DNA of 64,000 nt from Rhinopithecus roxellana (GCF_007565055.1 NC_044552.1:36736069-36800068), one strand, 5' to 3'. Shown: positions 1-11,571, counted from the stretch's first letter. Numbers and translations are program-made. Notes: generated by a model from the letters alone, not told the origin.

Positions 1-10
1 ATTTCAAAAT

Positions 11-312
11 CTTTTTTTTTTTTTTTTGAGACAGTCTCACTCTGTTGCCCAGGCTAGCATGCAGTGGCGAAATCTCAGCTCACTGCAGCCTCCGCCTCCC
101 AGGCTCAAGCGTTCCCTCCGCCTCAGCCTCCCAAGTAGCTGGGAACACAGGTGCGAGCCACCATGCCCAACTAATTTTTGTGGGTTTTTTTTGATAGGCA
201 GGGTTTCACCATGTTGCCCAGGCTGGTCTCAAACTCCTGGGCTCCAGCGATCTGCCCGCCTCCACCTCCCAAAGTGTTGGGATTATAGGCGTTTGCCACT
301 GTGCTCAGCCAA
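11..312 (-). mobile_element. Alu
   Basis: A T-run followed by GAGACAGTCTCACTCTGTTG marks a full-length minus Alu of older S type. Confidence 0.9.
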
Positions 313-337
313 TATCAATCTTTTAAATATATATATC

Positions 338-628
338 AGCCAGGAGCTGTGGTTCATGCCTGTAATCCCAGCACTTTGGGAGGCCGAGGTGGGCAGATCG
401 CTTGAGGTCAGGAGTTCAAGACCATCCTGACTGACATGGTGAAACCCTTTCTCTACTAAAAATATAAAAATTAGCTGGGTGTGGTGGCACACACCTGTAG
501 TCCCAGCTACTTAGGAGGCTGAGGCAGGAGAATCACTTGGACCTAGGAGGTGGAGGTTGCAGTGAGCCAAGATCATGCCACTGCACTCCTGCCTGGGCAA
601 CAGACTGAGTGAGACTCCATCTCAAAGA
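338..628 (+). mobile_element. Alu
   Basis: Full-length plus Alu from CCAGGAGCTGTGGTTCATG to CTCCATCTCAAAG. An AT/AC-rich simple stretch follows at 630-670. Confidence 0.9.
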
Positions 629-822
629 TTTTATATATATATACACACACATATGTATTTATATATAAATATGTATCAATTTTTTAAACCATATACCTTT
701 GACTTACTAATTTCACTAAGAATCCTAAGGAAACAAAAATTACTTATGATTAAGGATGTTCAGTTTATTTGTTTTGGTATCAAAGATATCAAAGGGGTAT
801 GTGTGTGTGTGTTTGAAATAAT

Positions 823-1240
823 ATCAGACTTACAGAAAAGTTAAAGTTACAAGATTACTACAAAGAATTCTCACATACCCTTCACCAAGATTCCCCAAAT
901 CTTTTCTCTCCCTTTGTCTCTCTCTGTCTCTCTCATATACAAACACACAGACACACAGACACACACACACACACACACACTTTTCAGAGTAAATTACAGA
1001 CTGGTTGCTAATGCTACTTGACTCCTAATGACCTCAATGTGTATTTGTAAAAGCAGGGGCATTCTCCTATATAACCACAGTACAGTAATCAAAATTAAGA
1101 AATCAGCATTATTAAAATACTACAACTAATCTGCAGACCTTACTCAGATTTAGTCAGTTCTCCCAGTAATGTCCCCGAGAGCTCAAGAGAAAACAAATTA
1201 TTTGGTTTTGGTTCTGGTGTCTTAGTGTTTTTTCTTTAGA
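823..1240 (+). mobile_element. Ancient LINE-type repeat, copy 1 part a
   Basis: GAATTCTCACATACCCTTC, CATTCTCCTATATAACCACAG and the following segment belong to a common old LINE 3'-region repeat (L1M-like) I recognise by pattern. It contains a (CA)n expansion at 942-980. Later parts of the same copy continue after the Alus. Confidence 0.55.
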
Positions 1241-1650
1241 GATGGGATCTTGCTATGTTGCCCAGGCTAGACTCTCTTTTTTTTTTTTTTTGAGGCGGAA
1301 TCTCACTCTGTCTCCCAGGCTGGAGTGCAATGACACGATCTCAGCTCCCTGCAAGCTCCACCTCCCGGGTTCACATCATTCTTCTGCCTCAGCCTCCCAA
1401 GTAGCTGGGACTACAGGTGCCCGCCACCACGCCCGGCTAATTTTTCGTATTTTTAGTAGAAACAGGGTTTCACCGTGTTAGTCAGGATGGTCTCGATCTC
1501 CTGACCTCATGATCCGCCCGCCTCGGCCTCCCAAAGTGCTGGGATTACAGGCGTGAGCCACCGCGCCCGGCCCAAGCTAGACTCTAGAACTCAAGCAATC
1601 CTCCCGCCTCAGCCTCCTGAGTAGCTGGAACTACAGGCTCGCCCCTGCAT
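1240..1650 (-). mobile_element. Old Alu fragment with nested AluY
   Basis: An old minus monomer (1240-1273 and 1574-1650) is split by a full AluY (1276-1573). GCTAGACTCT is duplicated on both sides of the inner copy. Confidence 0.85.
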
Positions 1651-1657
1651 GCAGCTT

Positions 1658-1951
1658 TGTTTTGTTTTGTTTTGTTTTGTTTTGTTTTGTTTTGTTTTGT
1701 TTGTTTTCGAGACAGAGTCTCAGTCTGTCGCCCAGGCTAGAGTGCAGTGGTACGATCTCGGCTTACTGCAACCACCACCTCCTGGGTTCAAGCAATTCTC
1801 CTGCCTCAGCCTCCCGAGTAACTGGGATTACAGCTGCCTGCCACCCAACCCTGCTAGTTTTTGTATTTTTAATATAGACAGGGTTTCTCCATGTTGGCCA
1901 GGCTGGTCTCAAACTCCTGACCTCAGGTGATCTGCCCGCCTCAGCCTCCCA
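1658..1951 (-). mobile_element. Alu with (TTTTG)n tail
   Basis: The minus Alu has its A-tail turned into about ten TTTTG units (1658-1706). Its 5' end is missing beyond CCTCAGCCTCCCAG. Confidence 0.85.
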
Positions 1952-1964
1952 GTTTGTTTTGGTT

Positions 1965-2090
1965 TTTATGGTCCAGGATCCACCCAGAATCGCTATCTCA
2001 TTCCACTGTCAGATTTTAAAATCTGCAACAGTTCCTCAGTCGTTCTTTGTCTTTCATGCTATTAATATTTTTGAAGAGTGCAAACCAATT
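1965..2090 (+). mobile_element. Ancient LINE-type repeat, copy 1 part b
   Basis: CAACAGTTCCTCAGTCGTTC and TCTTTGTCTTTCATGC continue the repeat that was broken by the Alus at 1240-1951. Confidence 0.5.
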
Positions 2091-2411
2091 ATTATTATTG
2101 TTGTTGTTGTTGTTATTATTATTATTTTGAGACAGAGTTTTGCTCTTGTTGCCCAGGCTGGAGTGCAATGGCGCAATCTCAGCTCATCGCAACCTCTGCC
2201 TTGCAGGTTCAAGCGATTCTTCTGCCACAGCCTCCCGAGTAGCTGGGATTACAGGCATGCGCCACCAGGCCTGGCTAATTTTGTATTTTTAGTAGAGATA
2301 TGGTTTCTCCATGTTGGCCAGGCTGGTCTCGAACTCCCAACCTCAGGTGATCTGCCTGACTCGGCCTCCTTGAGTGCTGGGATTATAGGCATGACCCACC
2401 GTGCCCAGCCA
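2088..2411 (-). mobile_element. Alu with ATT/GTT-rich tail
   Basis: A full minus AluS follows an (ATT)/(GTT) simple repeat at 2088-2126. Confidence 0.88.
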
Positions 2412-3340
2412 AACCAATTATTTTCTATAATGTCTCTCAATTTGGGTTTCTCTGATGCTTCCTCATGATTAGATTCAGTACATTTTTAACAGGATTGCCA
2501 CAGAAGTGAGGTGTCCTCAGTGCTCAGGATGTGGATTTGTCCCATTACTGGTGATTTCACCTTGAACACTTGCTTAACATGGTGTCTTTCAGGTTTCTCC
2601 ACTGTTTTTCCTTTTGTCATTAATTAGAATCTTCCAGAAGATAATTTGAAACTCTGTAGGCATCCAGTTTCTCATCAAACTTTCACATGATAATTTAAGT
2701 TTCCATTGATGATTTCTGATTGAATCAGTAATTACAGAGCTATTACTATGATGGCCTCCAAATAGAGACTTTCTGATTCCTTCATTTGTTCTAGACTTAC
2801 TATTGGCATTCTAATTTAAGGAACAGCTTTTCCTTTTCTTCCCTTTACCTTTTTCTTTATGTGTGAATTCTTAGATTATTATTATAATTAGTAGGTTATA
2901 AACTGTTATAATAATTTATTTTAATGCTCAAGTCTACCCACATTTGGCAAGTGGGTGCCCCTCCAAATTGGCTGCTCATCCTTCTGACGTTTCCATCATT
3001 TTTTGAGCACTTCCTTCAATTTCTGGCAAAACAAATGTTCTGTGTTTATCTTTTAATTTCCCTGCTCCTGCCCTAGCATCAACTATTTTTTTAAGAAGGT
3101 TTGTTCCTTCTAGTGAAGAACAATATTTAGAAACCAAGATCTGAGCATTATGTGTGTTCATTGCTACTAAGGTCATTTCAGTTGGGAAATATGTATGTTT
3201 ATACACCCAACACCTATAGCTATTTACATTTCTGTGAATCTATATTAAAAGCTGTGAGTTCATATTGATAGTTCTAATTCTAATCCATGACTACAGAATT
3301 CATCCAAGTTTCTCTCTTTTCCATATTTGTAACTCCCTTT
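2412..3340 (+). mobile_element. Ancient LINE-type repeat, copy 1 part c
   Basis: GGTTTCTCTGATGCTTCCTC, GTCCCATTACTGGTGA and AGAAACCAAGATCTGAGC are typical words of this old family. The element resumes exactly after the Alu at 2127 and is interrupted again by the Alu at 3351. Confidence 0.55.
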
Positions 3341-3350
3341 CCCCGACCCC

Positions 3351-3641
3351 CTTTTTTTTTTGGAGTCAAAGTCTCACTGTCGCCCAGGCTGGAGTGCAAT
3401 GGCGCAATCTCTGCTCACTGCAACCTCCGTCTCCCAGGTTCAAGCGATTCTCCTGCCTTAGCCTCCCAGGTAGCTGGGATTACAGGCATGTGCTACCACA
3501 ACTGGCTAATTTTTATATTTTCAGTAGAGACAGGGTTTTACCATGTTGGCAAGGCTGGTCTCAAACTCCTGACCTCTGGTGATCCACCCGCCTCAACCTC
3601 TCAAAGTGCTGGGATTACAGGCGTGAGCCACCACACCTGGC
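3351..3641 (-). mobile_element. Alu
   Basis: Minus Alu inserted in the ancient LINE. TGTAACTCCCTTT is duplicated at 3328 and 3641. Confidence 0.9.
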
Positions 3642-3850
3642 CTGTAACTCCCTTTTCTAACAGTGAGAAAGCCAGCTCCACCATGTTTACTTATTTGTTC
3701 AATCCTAGAATATACAGAAAATAGTCTTAGAATTGCTAATCCATGTTTTTCACCATTGTAAAAAAAAAAAAACCTATTAATTACACTTTACTATTGGTTT
3801 ACAGTTCTGTCTTTAGCCTAAGTGTTTACAGTCAACATACTGTGTTCAAA
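3642..3850 (+). mobile_element. Ancient LINE-type repeat, copy 1 part d
   Basis: CAGTGAGAAAGCCAGCTCCA and ATTGCTAATCCATGTTTTTC continue the repeat beyond the Alu at 3351-3641. Confidence 0.5.
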
Positions 3851-3857
3851 AGTTACT

Positions 3858-4158
3858 TGGGGCTGGTTGGGGTGGCTTATGCCTGTAATCCCAGCACTTC
3901 CCAGCAAGCGAGGGGGACAGATTGCATGAGCTCAGGAGCTCCAGACCAGCCTAGGTAACATGGCGAAACACTGTCTCTACAAAAAATAAAAAAATTAGGT
4001 GGGCGTGGTAGTGTGCGCCTGTAATCCCAGCTACTTGGGAGGCTGAGGTGGACCATCTGAGACTGGGAAGGTCAAGGCTGCAGTGAGGGTGATTGCACCA
4101 CTGCACTACAGCCTGCGTGACAGAGCGAGACCCTGTCTCAGAAAACAAACAAACAAAC
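3858..4158 (+). mobile_element. Alu (old)
   Basis: A plus AluJ-like copy with an (AAAC)n tail, diverged near AGCACTTCCCAGCAAGCG. Confidence 0.85.
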
Positions 4159-4389
4159 ATAAAGAAACAAAAAACGTGCAATTAATTAGTAAGAATGTAA
4201 AACAGTTCCAAAGTAGTTTAGAGTGAAAAGCAAGTCTTTCCCCAACCTCCAGTTTCCTTCCAGAAGCCTCACTGTTTGTAGGATCTTTGTATTCCCCCAG
4301 AGCTATCCTCTGCATAGACAAGCACACGTAGTGCATACACATACTTATCTGCAACACGCTATAGACGTTTTCACTTAATGATAGAACTT

Positions 4390-4712
4390 GGCCGGGCGCG
4401 GTGGCTCAATCCTGTAATCCCAGCACTTTGGGAGGCCGAGACGGGCGGATCACGAGGTCAGGAGATCGAGACCATCCTGGCTAACACGGTGAAACCCCGT
4501 CTCTACTAAAAAAATACAAAAAAACTAGCCGGGCGAGGTGGCAACTAGCCGGGCGAGGTGGCGGGCGCCTGTAGTCCCAGCTACTCCGGAGGCTGAGACA
4601 GGAGAATGGCGTAAACCCGGGAGGCGGAGCTTGCAGTGAGCTGAGATCTGGCCACTGCACTCCAGTCCGGGCCACAGAGCGAGACTCCGCCTCAAAAAAA
4701 AAAAAAAAAAAA
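4390..4712 (+). mobile_element. AluYR with internal 20-bp duplication
   Basis: A young plus Alu with CTAGCCGGGCGAGGTGGC present twice in tandem (about 4526-4563) and CTACTCCGGAGG. AGAACTTG flanks it at 4383 and 4713. Confidence 0.9.
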
Positions 4713-4714
4713 AG

Positions 4715-5175
4715 AACTTGAGGATCATTTTATATTTGTATGTATTCATCAGCTTTATGTTTATTATAATTAATTAAGCAATCATCCATAGCATGGTCAT
4801 TTCCTTTTCTTCTTTGCTATATAATAAATAATGCTTCAAAGGCGGGGGGGAGAAAAACACCTCTTTCTTTCTGACTCCCAAAAGTTTCAGTTATTCAAAG
4901 GTAAAAAGAAGCCTACACTAGCATTTCAAAGCAGCTGACTTTTTATGCCAAAAAGCATTGGGAACTAGGTCAGTTGCACTATTTCAAGTGTTCAAGTGTA
5001 TTTCTGCTTATAAGTTTTCAGGAACAAGTGAAACCCCAGGTTTATTAAAATTAAGGAACATAGCCTTGGGTACAGAATTAGTTGAAATAGTAGTATTTAG
5101 GTCAGCTACCATTTAAATTCCTGGGACACCCAGAAACACAGAAATTCTTTTCTTTCTGTGTTTCTGTGTAGTTTC
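4715..5175. other. Unassigned intronic sequence
   Basis: AT-rich single-copy-looking DNA without a repeat or gene I can name. Confidence 0.6.
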
Positions 5176-5177
5176 TT

Positions 5178-5466
5178 TTTTCTTTTTTTTTTTTTTTTTT
5201 TTGAGATGGAGTCTCACTCTGTTGCCCAGGCTGGAGTGCAGTGGCGCAATCTCAGCATACTGCAACCTCTGCCTCCCAGGTTCAAGCAGGCTCCTGAGTA
5301 GCTGAGGTTACAGGCACGCACCACCACACCCAGCTAATTTTTGTATTTTTAGTAGAGACAGGGTTTCACCATGTTGGTCAGGCTGGTCTCAAACTCCTGA
5401 CCTAGTGATCCACCCACCTCGGCCTCCCAGAGTGCTGGGATTACAGGCGTGAGACACTGTGCCTGG
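5178..5466 (-). mobile_element. Alu
   Basis: Minus Alu flanked by TTTCTGTGTAGTTTCT at about 5160 and 5470, with a short internal deletion after TTCAAGCAGG. Confidence 0.88.
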
Positions 5467-5503
5467 TAGTTTCTGTGTAGTTTCTATGTAATATTTCTTT
5501 TCT

Positions 5504-5811
5504 TTTTCTTTTTCTTTTTTTTTTTTTTGAGATGGAGTCTAGCTCTGTCACCCAGGCTAGAGTGCAGTGACACTATCTCGCCTCATTGCAACCTCCACCT
5601 CCTGGGTTCAAGCAATTCTCCTGCCTCAGCCTCCCAAGTCGCTGGGACTACAGGCGTGTGCCACCACACCTGGCTAATTTTTTTGTATTTTTAGTAGAGA
5701 CAGAGTTTCGCCATGTTGGCCAGGCTGGTCTCAAACTCCTGACCTCAGGTGATCTGCCCACCTCAGCCTTCCAAAGTGCTAGGGTTACAGGTGTAAGCCA
5801 CCGCACCCAGT
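5504..5811 (-). mobile_element. Alu
   Basis: Minus AluS flanked by TGTAATATTTCT at about 5488 and 5819. Confidence 0.9.
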
Positions 5812-6029
5812 TTTTCTGTGTAATATTTCTATATAAATTACTTTATAGAATGTTGTAACAGAAATATAATTACCACAGGCTTTTGGTGTTTGTATGTTTG
5901 TGGAAATGTAATTCAACGGGTTTTGATACTATAAATGGTTAATGTTAGAGATGACTATGTTTTTAAATATAAATATAATATTGTTTTTAATATAGATAAT
6001 ACATCAACTTGGTTCAAAAAATCGAATGG

Positions 6030-6325
6030 GGCCGGGCATGGTGGCTCACGTCTGTAATCCCAGCACTTTGGGAGGCCAAAGCAGGTAGATCACCTGAGGT
6101 CAGGAGTTCAAGACCAACCAGCCTGACCAACAAGGTGAAACCCTCTCTCTACTAAATATCCAAAAATTAGCCAGATGTGGTGGCAGGCGCCTGTAGTCCC
6201 AACTACTCTGGAGGCTGAGACAGGAGAATTGCTTGAACCTGGGAAGCAGAGGTTGCAGTGAGCCAAGACTGCGCTGCTGCAATCCAGCCTGGGTGACAGA
6301 GCAAGACTCCATCTCAAAACAGAAA
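6030..6325 (+). mobile_element. Alu
   Basis: Full plus AluS from GGCCGGGCATGGTGGCTCAC to CTCCATCTCAAAAC. Confidence 0.9.
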
Positions 6326-6439
6326 GAAAACTCAAATGGTACAGAAAGATGTATACTACGATGAAGAGTTTCCCTCCTAGTCTCGTTCCCCAGCCACCGA
6401 GCTGCCATCAGGCAACCAGTGAAACCAGCTTTTATGGTG

Positions 6440-6870
6440 TGAGCTTAAGTTCCTTCCTCACTTTGTATTGGGAAAACTTTCAAACCCATGGACAAGTTGG
6501 AAGAGTACAGTGAATACATTCACGTGGTATCACCAGTCATTTCTGTTTTGCAGTATTTGCTTTATTGGTGCTAAATGTCTGTAGTCTCTATGTGTATGCA
6601 CACACACACATTTATACTTTATTTATATACTTTTTTTCTCTTAACCATTTGAAAGTACTCTGCAAACGTCACAACTTTTTATCCCTAAATACTTCAGCAG
6701 ATGTCTCCTAGGAACAAGGACCTTTTAATACAATTATATCAAATTTCTTCCATTTGGCCCAGTAACACTCTTTACAAAAACAGTTTTTCACTTTAGAATC
6801 CAGAGAGCACTGATTTCATGTAGTTATCACATCTCTTTAGTCTGTAACAGTCCTGATCAGTTGTCTTCTT
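6440..6870 (+). mobile_element. Ancient LINE-type repeat, copy 2 part a
   Basis: This segment parallels 823-1240 in word order, for example AAATACTTCAGCAGATGTC followed by the ACAAGGACCTTTTAATACAA region, and is in the same orientation. Confidence 0.5.
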
Positions 6871-6872
6871 TA

Positions 6873-7155
6873 TTTTTTTTTGAGACAGAGTCTTGCTCTG
6901 TCGCCCAAGCTGGAGTGCAGTGGCGCTGATCTCGGCTCACTGCAAGCTCCGCCTCCCGGGTTCACGCCATTCTCCTGCCTCAGTCTCCCAAGTCGCTAGG
7001 ACTACAGGCGCCCGCCACCTCGCCCGGCTAGTTTTTTGCATTTTTAGTAGAGATGGGGTTTCACCGTGTTAGCCAGGATGGTCTCCTGACCGCGTGATCC
7101 GCCCGTCTCGGCCTCCCAAAGTGCTGGGATTATAGGCGTGAGCCACCGTGCGGCC
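6873..7155 (-). mobile_element. AluYR
   Basis: A young minus Alu (CCACCTCGCCCGGCTAG) with an 18-bp target duplication CCTGATCAGTTGTCTTCT at 6852 and 7156. Confidence 0.92.
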
Positions 7156-7156
7156 C

Positions 7157-7480
7157 CTGATCAGTTGTCTTCTAGAGTGGCCTTGTCTGACTGGAATTAC
7201 GTTTCCTCATGACTCGACTTCATCAGGCTAAATGGTTTGGGCAAGACACATGTTGGTTTGTCCCATTCGTGGTGATGCTGAGTGTGGGCACTTGGTTAAG
7301 TGGCTTCTCCCAGATTTCTCCACAAGGGTCTCAAAGGTGTCTTGTTCCCTTCCTAAAGAAGAAACGATCTCCAGGATAGTGCTTTGAGACCATGTGACTA
7401 TTGTGTTTCTCAGCCTCTCACCCTTTGATGCCCCTCACCTGAATATTATATTGATAGTCACAAAATGATGGTTTTATAAT
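7157..7480 (+). mobile_element. Ancient LINE-type repeat, copy 2 part b
   Basis: GGTTTGTCCCATTCGTGGTG and CTCCCAGATTTCTCCACAAG parallel 2530-2600 of copy 1. The segment resumes after the AluYR at 6876. Confidence 0.5.
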
Positions 7481-7538
7481 TGTAGTATCCTATCTATATT
7501 TATTGCCTGGGATTTTTCCAGAAAGAAGAGCTTTTTTG

Positions 7539-8080
7539 GCCAGGCACAGTGGCTCACGTCTGTAATCCCTGCACTTTGGGAGGCAGAGGCGGGCAGATCA
7601 CTTGAGGTCAGGAGTTTGAGACCTGCCAGGCCAACATGGCGAAACCCCATCTCTACTAAAAATACAAAAATTATCTGGGTGTGGTGGCACATGCCTATAA
7701 TCCCAGCTACTTGGGAGGCTGAGGCAGGAGAATCACTTGAACCTGGGAGGCAGAGGTTGCAGTGAGCTGAGATTGCGCCACTGCACTCCAGCCTGGGTGA
7801 CAGAGCGAGACTCTGTCTCAAAAAAATAAATAAATAACGGATTACCTGAGGTCAGGAGTTCAAGACCAGCCTGGTCTTGAAACCCCGTGTCTACTAAAAC
7901 TACAAAAATTAGCCAGGTGTGGTGGCATGTGCCTGTAGTCCCAGCTACTCGGGAGGCTGAGGCAGGAGAATCACTTGAACTTGGGAGGCGGAGGTTACAG
8001 TGAGCCGAGATCGTGCCACTACACTCCAGCACTCCAGCCTGGGCAACAGAGTAAGACTCTGTCTCAAAAAAAAAAAAGAG
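7539..8080 (+). mobile_element. Two tandem plus Alus
   Basis: A full Alu (7539-7836) is followed directly by a 5'-truncated one (7837-8080). AAGAGCTTTTT flanks the pair, so the second may be an extension by recombination rather than an independent insertion. Confidence 0.85.
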
Positions 8081-8182
8081 CTTTTTCTTCCTCTCCTTCC
8101 CATTTTTTTTTGAGTAGCACTGTGAACTCATAGGGATCATTACCGTTGTTGTTAGAATTTTTAAAATTATTATTTAAAAAAA

Positions 8183-8638
8183 TAGAGTCAGGGTCTTGCT
8201 ATGTTACCCAGGCTGGTTCTAACTCCTGAGGTCAAGCGATCTTCCCACCTCAGCCTCCTAAAGTGCTGAGATGGCCGGGCGCGGTGGCTCAAGCCTGTAA
8301 TCCCAGCACTTTGGGAGGCCGAGACGGGCGGATCACGAGGTCAGGAGATCAAGACCATCCTGGCTAACACGGTGAAACCCCGTCTCTACTAAAAAATACA
8401 AAAAACTAGCCGGGCGAGGTGGCAACTAGCCGGGCGAGGTGGCGGGCGCCTGTAGTCCCAGCTACTCCGGAGGCTGAGGCAGGAGAATGGCGTAAACCCG
8501 GGAGGCGGAGCTTGCAGCGAGCTGAGATCCAGCCACTGCACTCCAGCCTGGGCAACAGAGCCAGACTCCGTCTCAAAAAAAAAAAAATAAAAGACTAAAG
8601 TGCTGAGATTATAGATGTGACCTACCAGGCCTGGCCTA
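8183..8638 (-). mobile_element. Old Alu fragment with nested AluYR
   Basis: An old minus fragment (8183-8272 and 8596-8638) was hit by a young plus AluYR (8273-8594). TAAAGTGCTGAGAT is duplicated at 8259 and 8596. The inner copy has the same 20-bp tandem duplication as the Alu at 4390. Confidence 0.9.
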
Positions 8639-8639
8639 G

Positions 8640-9140
8640 GATTTTTTATGTTTGTTTTTTAGAACTTTTTGTTATGAGGAATTTTAAACACAAAGTAGAC
8701 AAAACATTGTCACAAGCCCCTATGCTCCCTCAGCTTGAGTATTTACCACTCATGGCTGCTCTTGTTTCATCCACACCCCCACTGCCTTTGCCCCTGCCTG
8801 GTATGATTTTGAAGCTGACCCATCATATCAGTTCATCTGTCTTATTTTAGCACTTATCTCTAAGAGATCATGTATTCTTTCTGTATTTAGTGTATTCTTT
8901 CTGTATTTAATATATTGTAATTTATTGCGTTCCTCATTCTTTTTGATGCTTAAATTGTCCCAAATTTGATCAATGGAAGCCTGTTTGAGCTGGCTCCTTT
9001 ACTTTTGACATGTTTTCACTTCCTCTGAACACATCCTTGCTTTGTGTCACAAGACACTGTAGACTGCCTTAGATTACCTTGCCTCAAACCTGGAATCAGC
9101 CATTCTCGAAGGAGCCTGTGAACTAAGTCTCTTTGTGCAG
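8640..9140 (+). mobile_element. Ancient LINE-type repeat, further fragments
   Basis: GAATTTTAAACACAAAGTAG to the TCATCCACACCCCC region, then GATGCTTAAATTGTCCCAAA to CCTGGAATCAGCCATTCTC, are two blocks of the same LINE-type family. A 19-20 bp tandem duplication (GTATTCTTTCTGTATTTA) lies at 8871-8910 between them. Confidence 0.5.
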
Positions 9141-9276
9141 AGAGTAATTTACAGGATTTACATTTTCTTGTAAATGGATTAAAATTCAAACGTCAGTTAC
9201 TAAGGAGACAATTTAAAATAATCTATCAAACAAAAGTAAACAAATTAGTATAGGTCCAAATCTCTCCATCATTTAT

Positions 9277-9390
9277 TTATTAGAGATGGGGTCTTTCTAT
9301 GTTGTCCAAGATGAACTCCTGGGCTCAAGTGATCCTTCCACCTCAGCCTTCCAAACAGGTGGGATTACAGGCACGAACCACAACAGACAA
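9277..9390 (-). mobile_element. Alu monomer fragment (old)
   Basis: GAGATGGGGTCTTTCTATGT to GGCACGAACCACAACAG is a minus left-arm remnant. Confidence 0.75.
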
Positions 9391-9395
9391 ATCTC

Positions 9396-9605
9396 TTTAT
9401 TTTTGTTTTGTTTTTGTTTTTTGAGATGGAGTCTTGCTTTGTCGCCCAGGGTGGCATACAGTGGTGCAATCTCAGTTTACTCCAACCTCCACCTCCCAGT
9501 TCAAGCGATTCTCCTCCCTCAGCACCCCCTAGTAGATGGGATTTCAGGCACCCACCACCGTGCCTGGCTAATTTTTGTATTTTTAGTAGAGACCGCACCT
9601 GACCC
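9396..9605 (-). mobile_element. Alu with internal deletion
   Basis: The minus Alu jumps from TTTAGTAGAGACC straight to GCACCTGACC and so lacks most of the left arm. CAAATCTCTTT flanks it at 9389 and 9606. Confidence 0.82.
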
Positions 9606-9656
9606 CAAATCTCTTTGGATCACTAAAGGATTTCATAGGTTCAAAACTTATTAAGA

Positions 9657-9960
9657 ACAGGCAGGGCATAGTGGCTCATACCTGTAATCCCAGCACTTTG
9701 GGAGGCCAAGGCAGGCGGATCACTAAAGGTCAGGAGTTTAAGACCAGCCTGGCTAGCATGGTGAAACCTCGTGTCTACTAAAAATACGAAAATTAGCCAG
9801 GTGTGGTGGGGCATGCCTGTATAATACCAGCTACTCAGGAGGCTGAGGCACAAGATAGCTTGAACCCAGGAGACAGAAGTTGCAGTGGGCCGAGATTGCA
9901 CCACTGCACTCCAGCCTAGGGGACAGAGCAAGACTCCATCTTTTAAAAAAAAAAAAAAAA
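9657..9960 (+). mobile_element. Alu
   Basis: Full plus Alu with a poly-A tail. Confidence 0.88.
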
Positions 9961-10039
9961 ATTGAGAGCAGCTGAGCCCTTATCACCTATAGTACCTACC
10001 ATGCTTTGGATGTGAGAGTGCCTAAATGATCACTCTGAA

Positions 10040-10343
10040 TTTTTTTTTTTTTTTTTTTTTTTTGAGACAGAGTCTCGCTTTGTTGCCAGGCTGGAGTGTA
10101 GTGGCACTATCTTGGCTTACTGCAACCTCTGCCTCCTGGGTTCAAGCGATTCTCCTGCCTCAGCCTCCTGAGTAGCTGGGACCACAGGCACGCACGACTA
10201 TGCGTGGCTAATTTTTGCATTTTTTAGTAGAGACGGGGTTTCACCATATTGGCCAGGCTGGTCTTGAACTCCTGACCTTGTGATCCTCCCGTCTCACCCT
10301 CCCAAAATGCTGGGATTACAGGTGTGAGCTACGCCACCCTGCC
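10040..10343 (-). mobile_element. Alu
   Basis: Minus AluS with ATCACTCTGAATTTT duplicated at about 10029 and 10345. Confidence 0.9.
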
Positions 10344-10811
10344 AATCACTCTGAATTTTTACTGAAGTTTCTAGTCCTGCTCTGCCCCTCCCTACTTCCC
10401 TATCCCCCCTGTAGCTCAGCTTGCCTACCTTATGTGGAACCATTGTATTTTCAGACATCTGGACTTAAAAATCTAGATGTTCTTGTTTTCTTCTTGCTTT
10501 AATGAATTAGCAAATCCAATAAATTATTTGAAAATGTGTCCTATCCATTCTCTCCAATAACAATGAAAATACTAATCATACTATTAACAACGACAAGGAC
10601 AGTACTGGGGCTCCACACACTATTTCTAATTATGTTGGAGCTACATGTAGCATCATTGTTCCCACATTACAGCAGAGAAGATGAGGGTTCAGAGCTTGGA
10701 CAAATTGCTCATAAAGGCGAACTTTACCTGTTATTTATCTATACCACACTACTTCCCATTTTTCTCCTTTTCTACATCCATACCTTAAGGTAGACTTTAA
10801 GAGAGACTAGA

Positions 10812-11112
10812 GGCCGGGCGCAGTGGCTCAAGCCTGTAATCCCAGCACTTTGGGAGGCTGAGATGGGTGGATCACGAGGTCGGGAGATCGAGACCATCCT
10901 GGCTAACACCGTGAAACCCCGTCTCTACTAAAAAATACAAAAAACTAGCCGGGCGAGGTGGTGGGCACCTGTCCCAGCTACTCGGGAGGCTGAGGCAGGA
11001 GAATGGCGTAAACCCCGGAGGCGGAGCTTGCAGTGAGCTGAGATCCGGCCACTGCACTCCAGCCTGGGCGATAGAGCGAGACTCCGTCTCAAAAAAAAAA
11101 AAAAAGAGAGAG
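10812..11112 (+). mobile_element. AluYR
   Basis: A young plus Alu with GCCGGGCGAGGTGGTGGGC and GAGATCCGGCCACTGCAC. AGAGACTAGA is duplicated at 10802 and 11113. Confidence 0.92.
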
Positions 11113-11254
11113 AGAGACTAGAATATGACAGAAAAACAGGAGGTGAATCAGCAGTCCCAGCTCAGTCATAGGTCCCACCCTGCCAGCGAGTGGTTTCTGA
11201 GCTAAGCTTGTATCTTAAACTATCTGAGCCCTAGTTTTGTCTTTTCTAAAATGA

Positions 11255-11432
11255 GGAACTCTAGCTGTGCAATAGAATTACCTGGGGAGCTTTTTAAAGC
11301 TATGGATGCCTGAGCCTCACCCACATAAATTCTGACTTAAACAGTCTGGAGAAAGGGCTTTAGGCATCAGCATTTTTCAAAAGCTCCCCAAGTGATTTTA
11401 AAGTGCAGCCAGGATAGAGAAGCACTGTGCTA
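11255..11432 (+). mobile_element. MER5A-like DNA transposon fossil
   Basis: AATTACCTGGGGAGCTTTTT, CTGGAGAAAGGGCTTTAGGC and AGCTCCCCAAGTGATTTTAA follow the MER5A (hAT-Charlie) pattern with its inverted AGCTCCCCAGGTGATT ends. Confidence 0.7.
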
Positions 11433-11571
11433 CCTGATTTCCAAAGCCCATTGCAACCCTAACGCCTCCTAATTAGACAGCTGCAACAATTGTCTAGGTG
11501 ATTAATCTGCCTTCGTTCTCTTCCTAAAGAAGGCAGATTTCCACATTAATTCTCCTGAAATATTTGAACCA

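Noticed and set aside
26..430. Long open frames across Alu sequences on both strands (peptides such as SVAQAGVQW and [20 protein letters not shown])
   Set aside because: These are the well-known translations of Alu repeats. They recur many times in the window and none is tied to an exon with splice sites.
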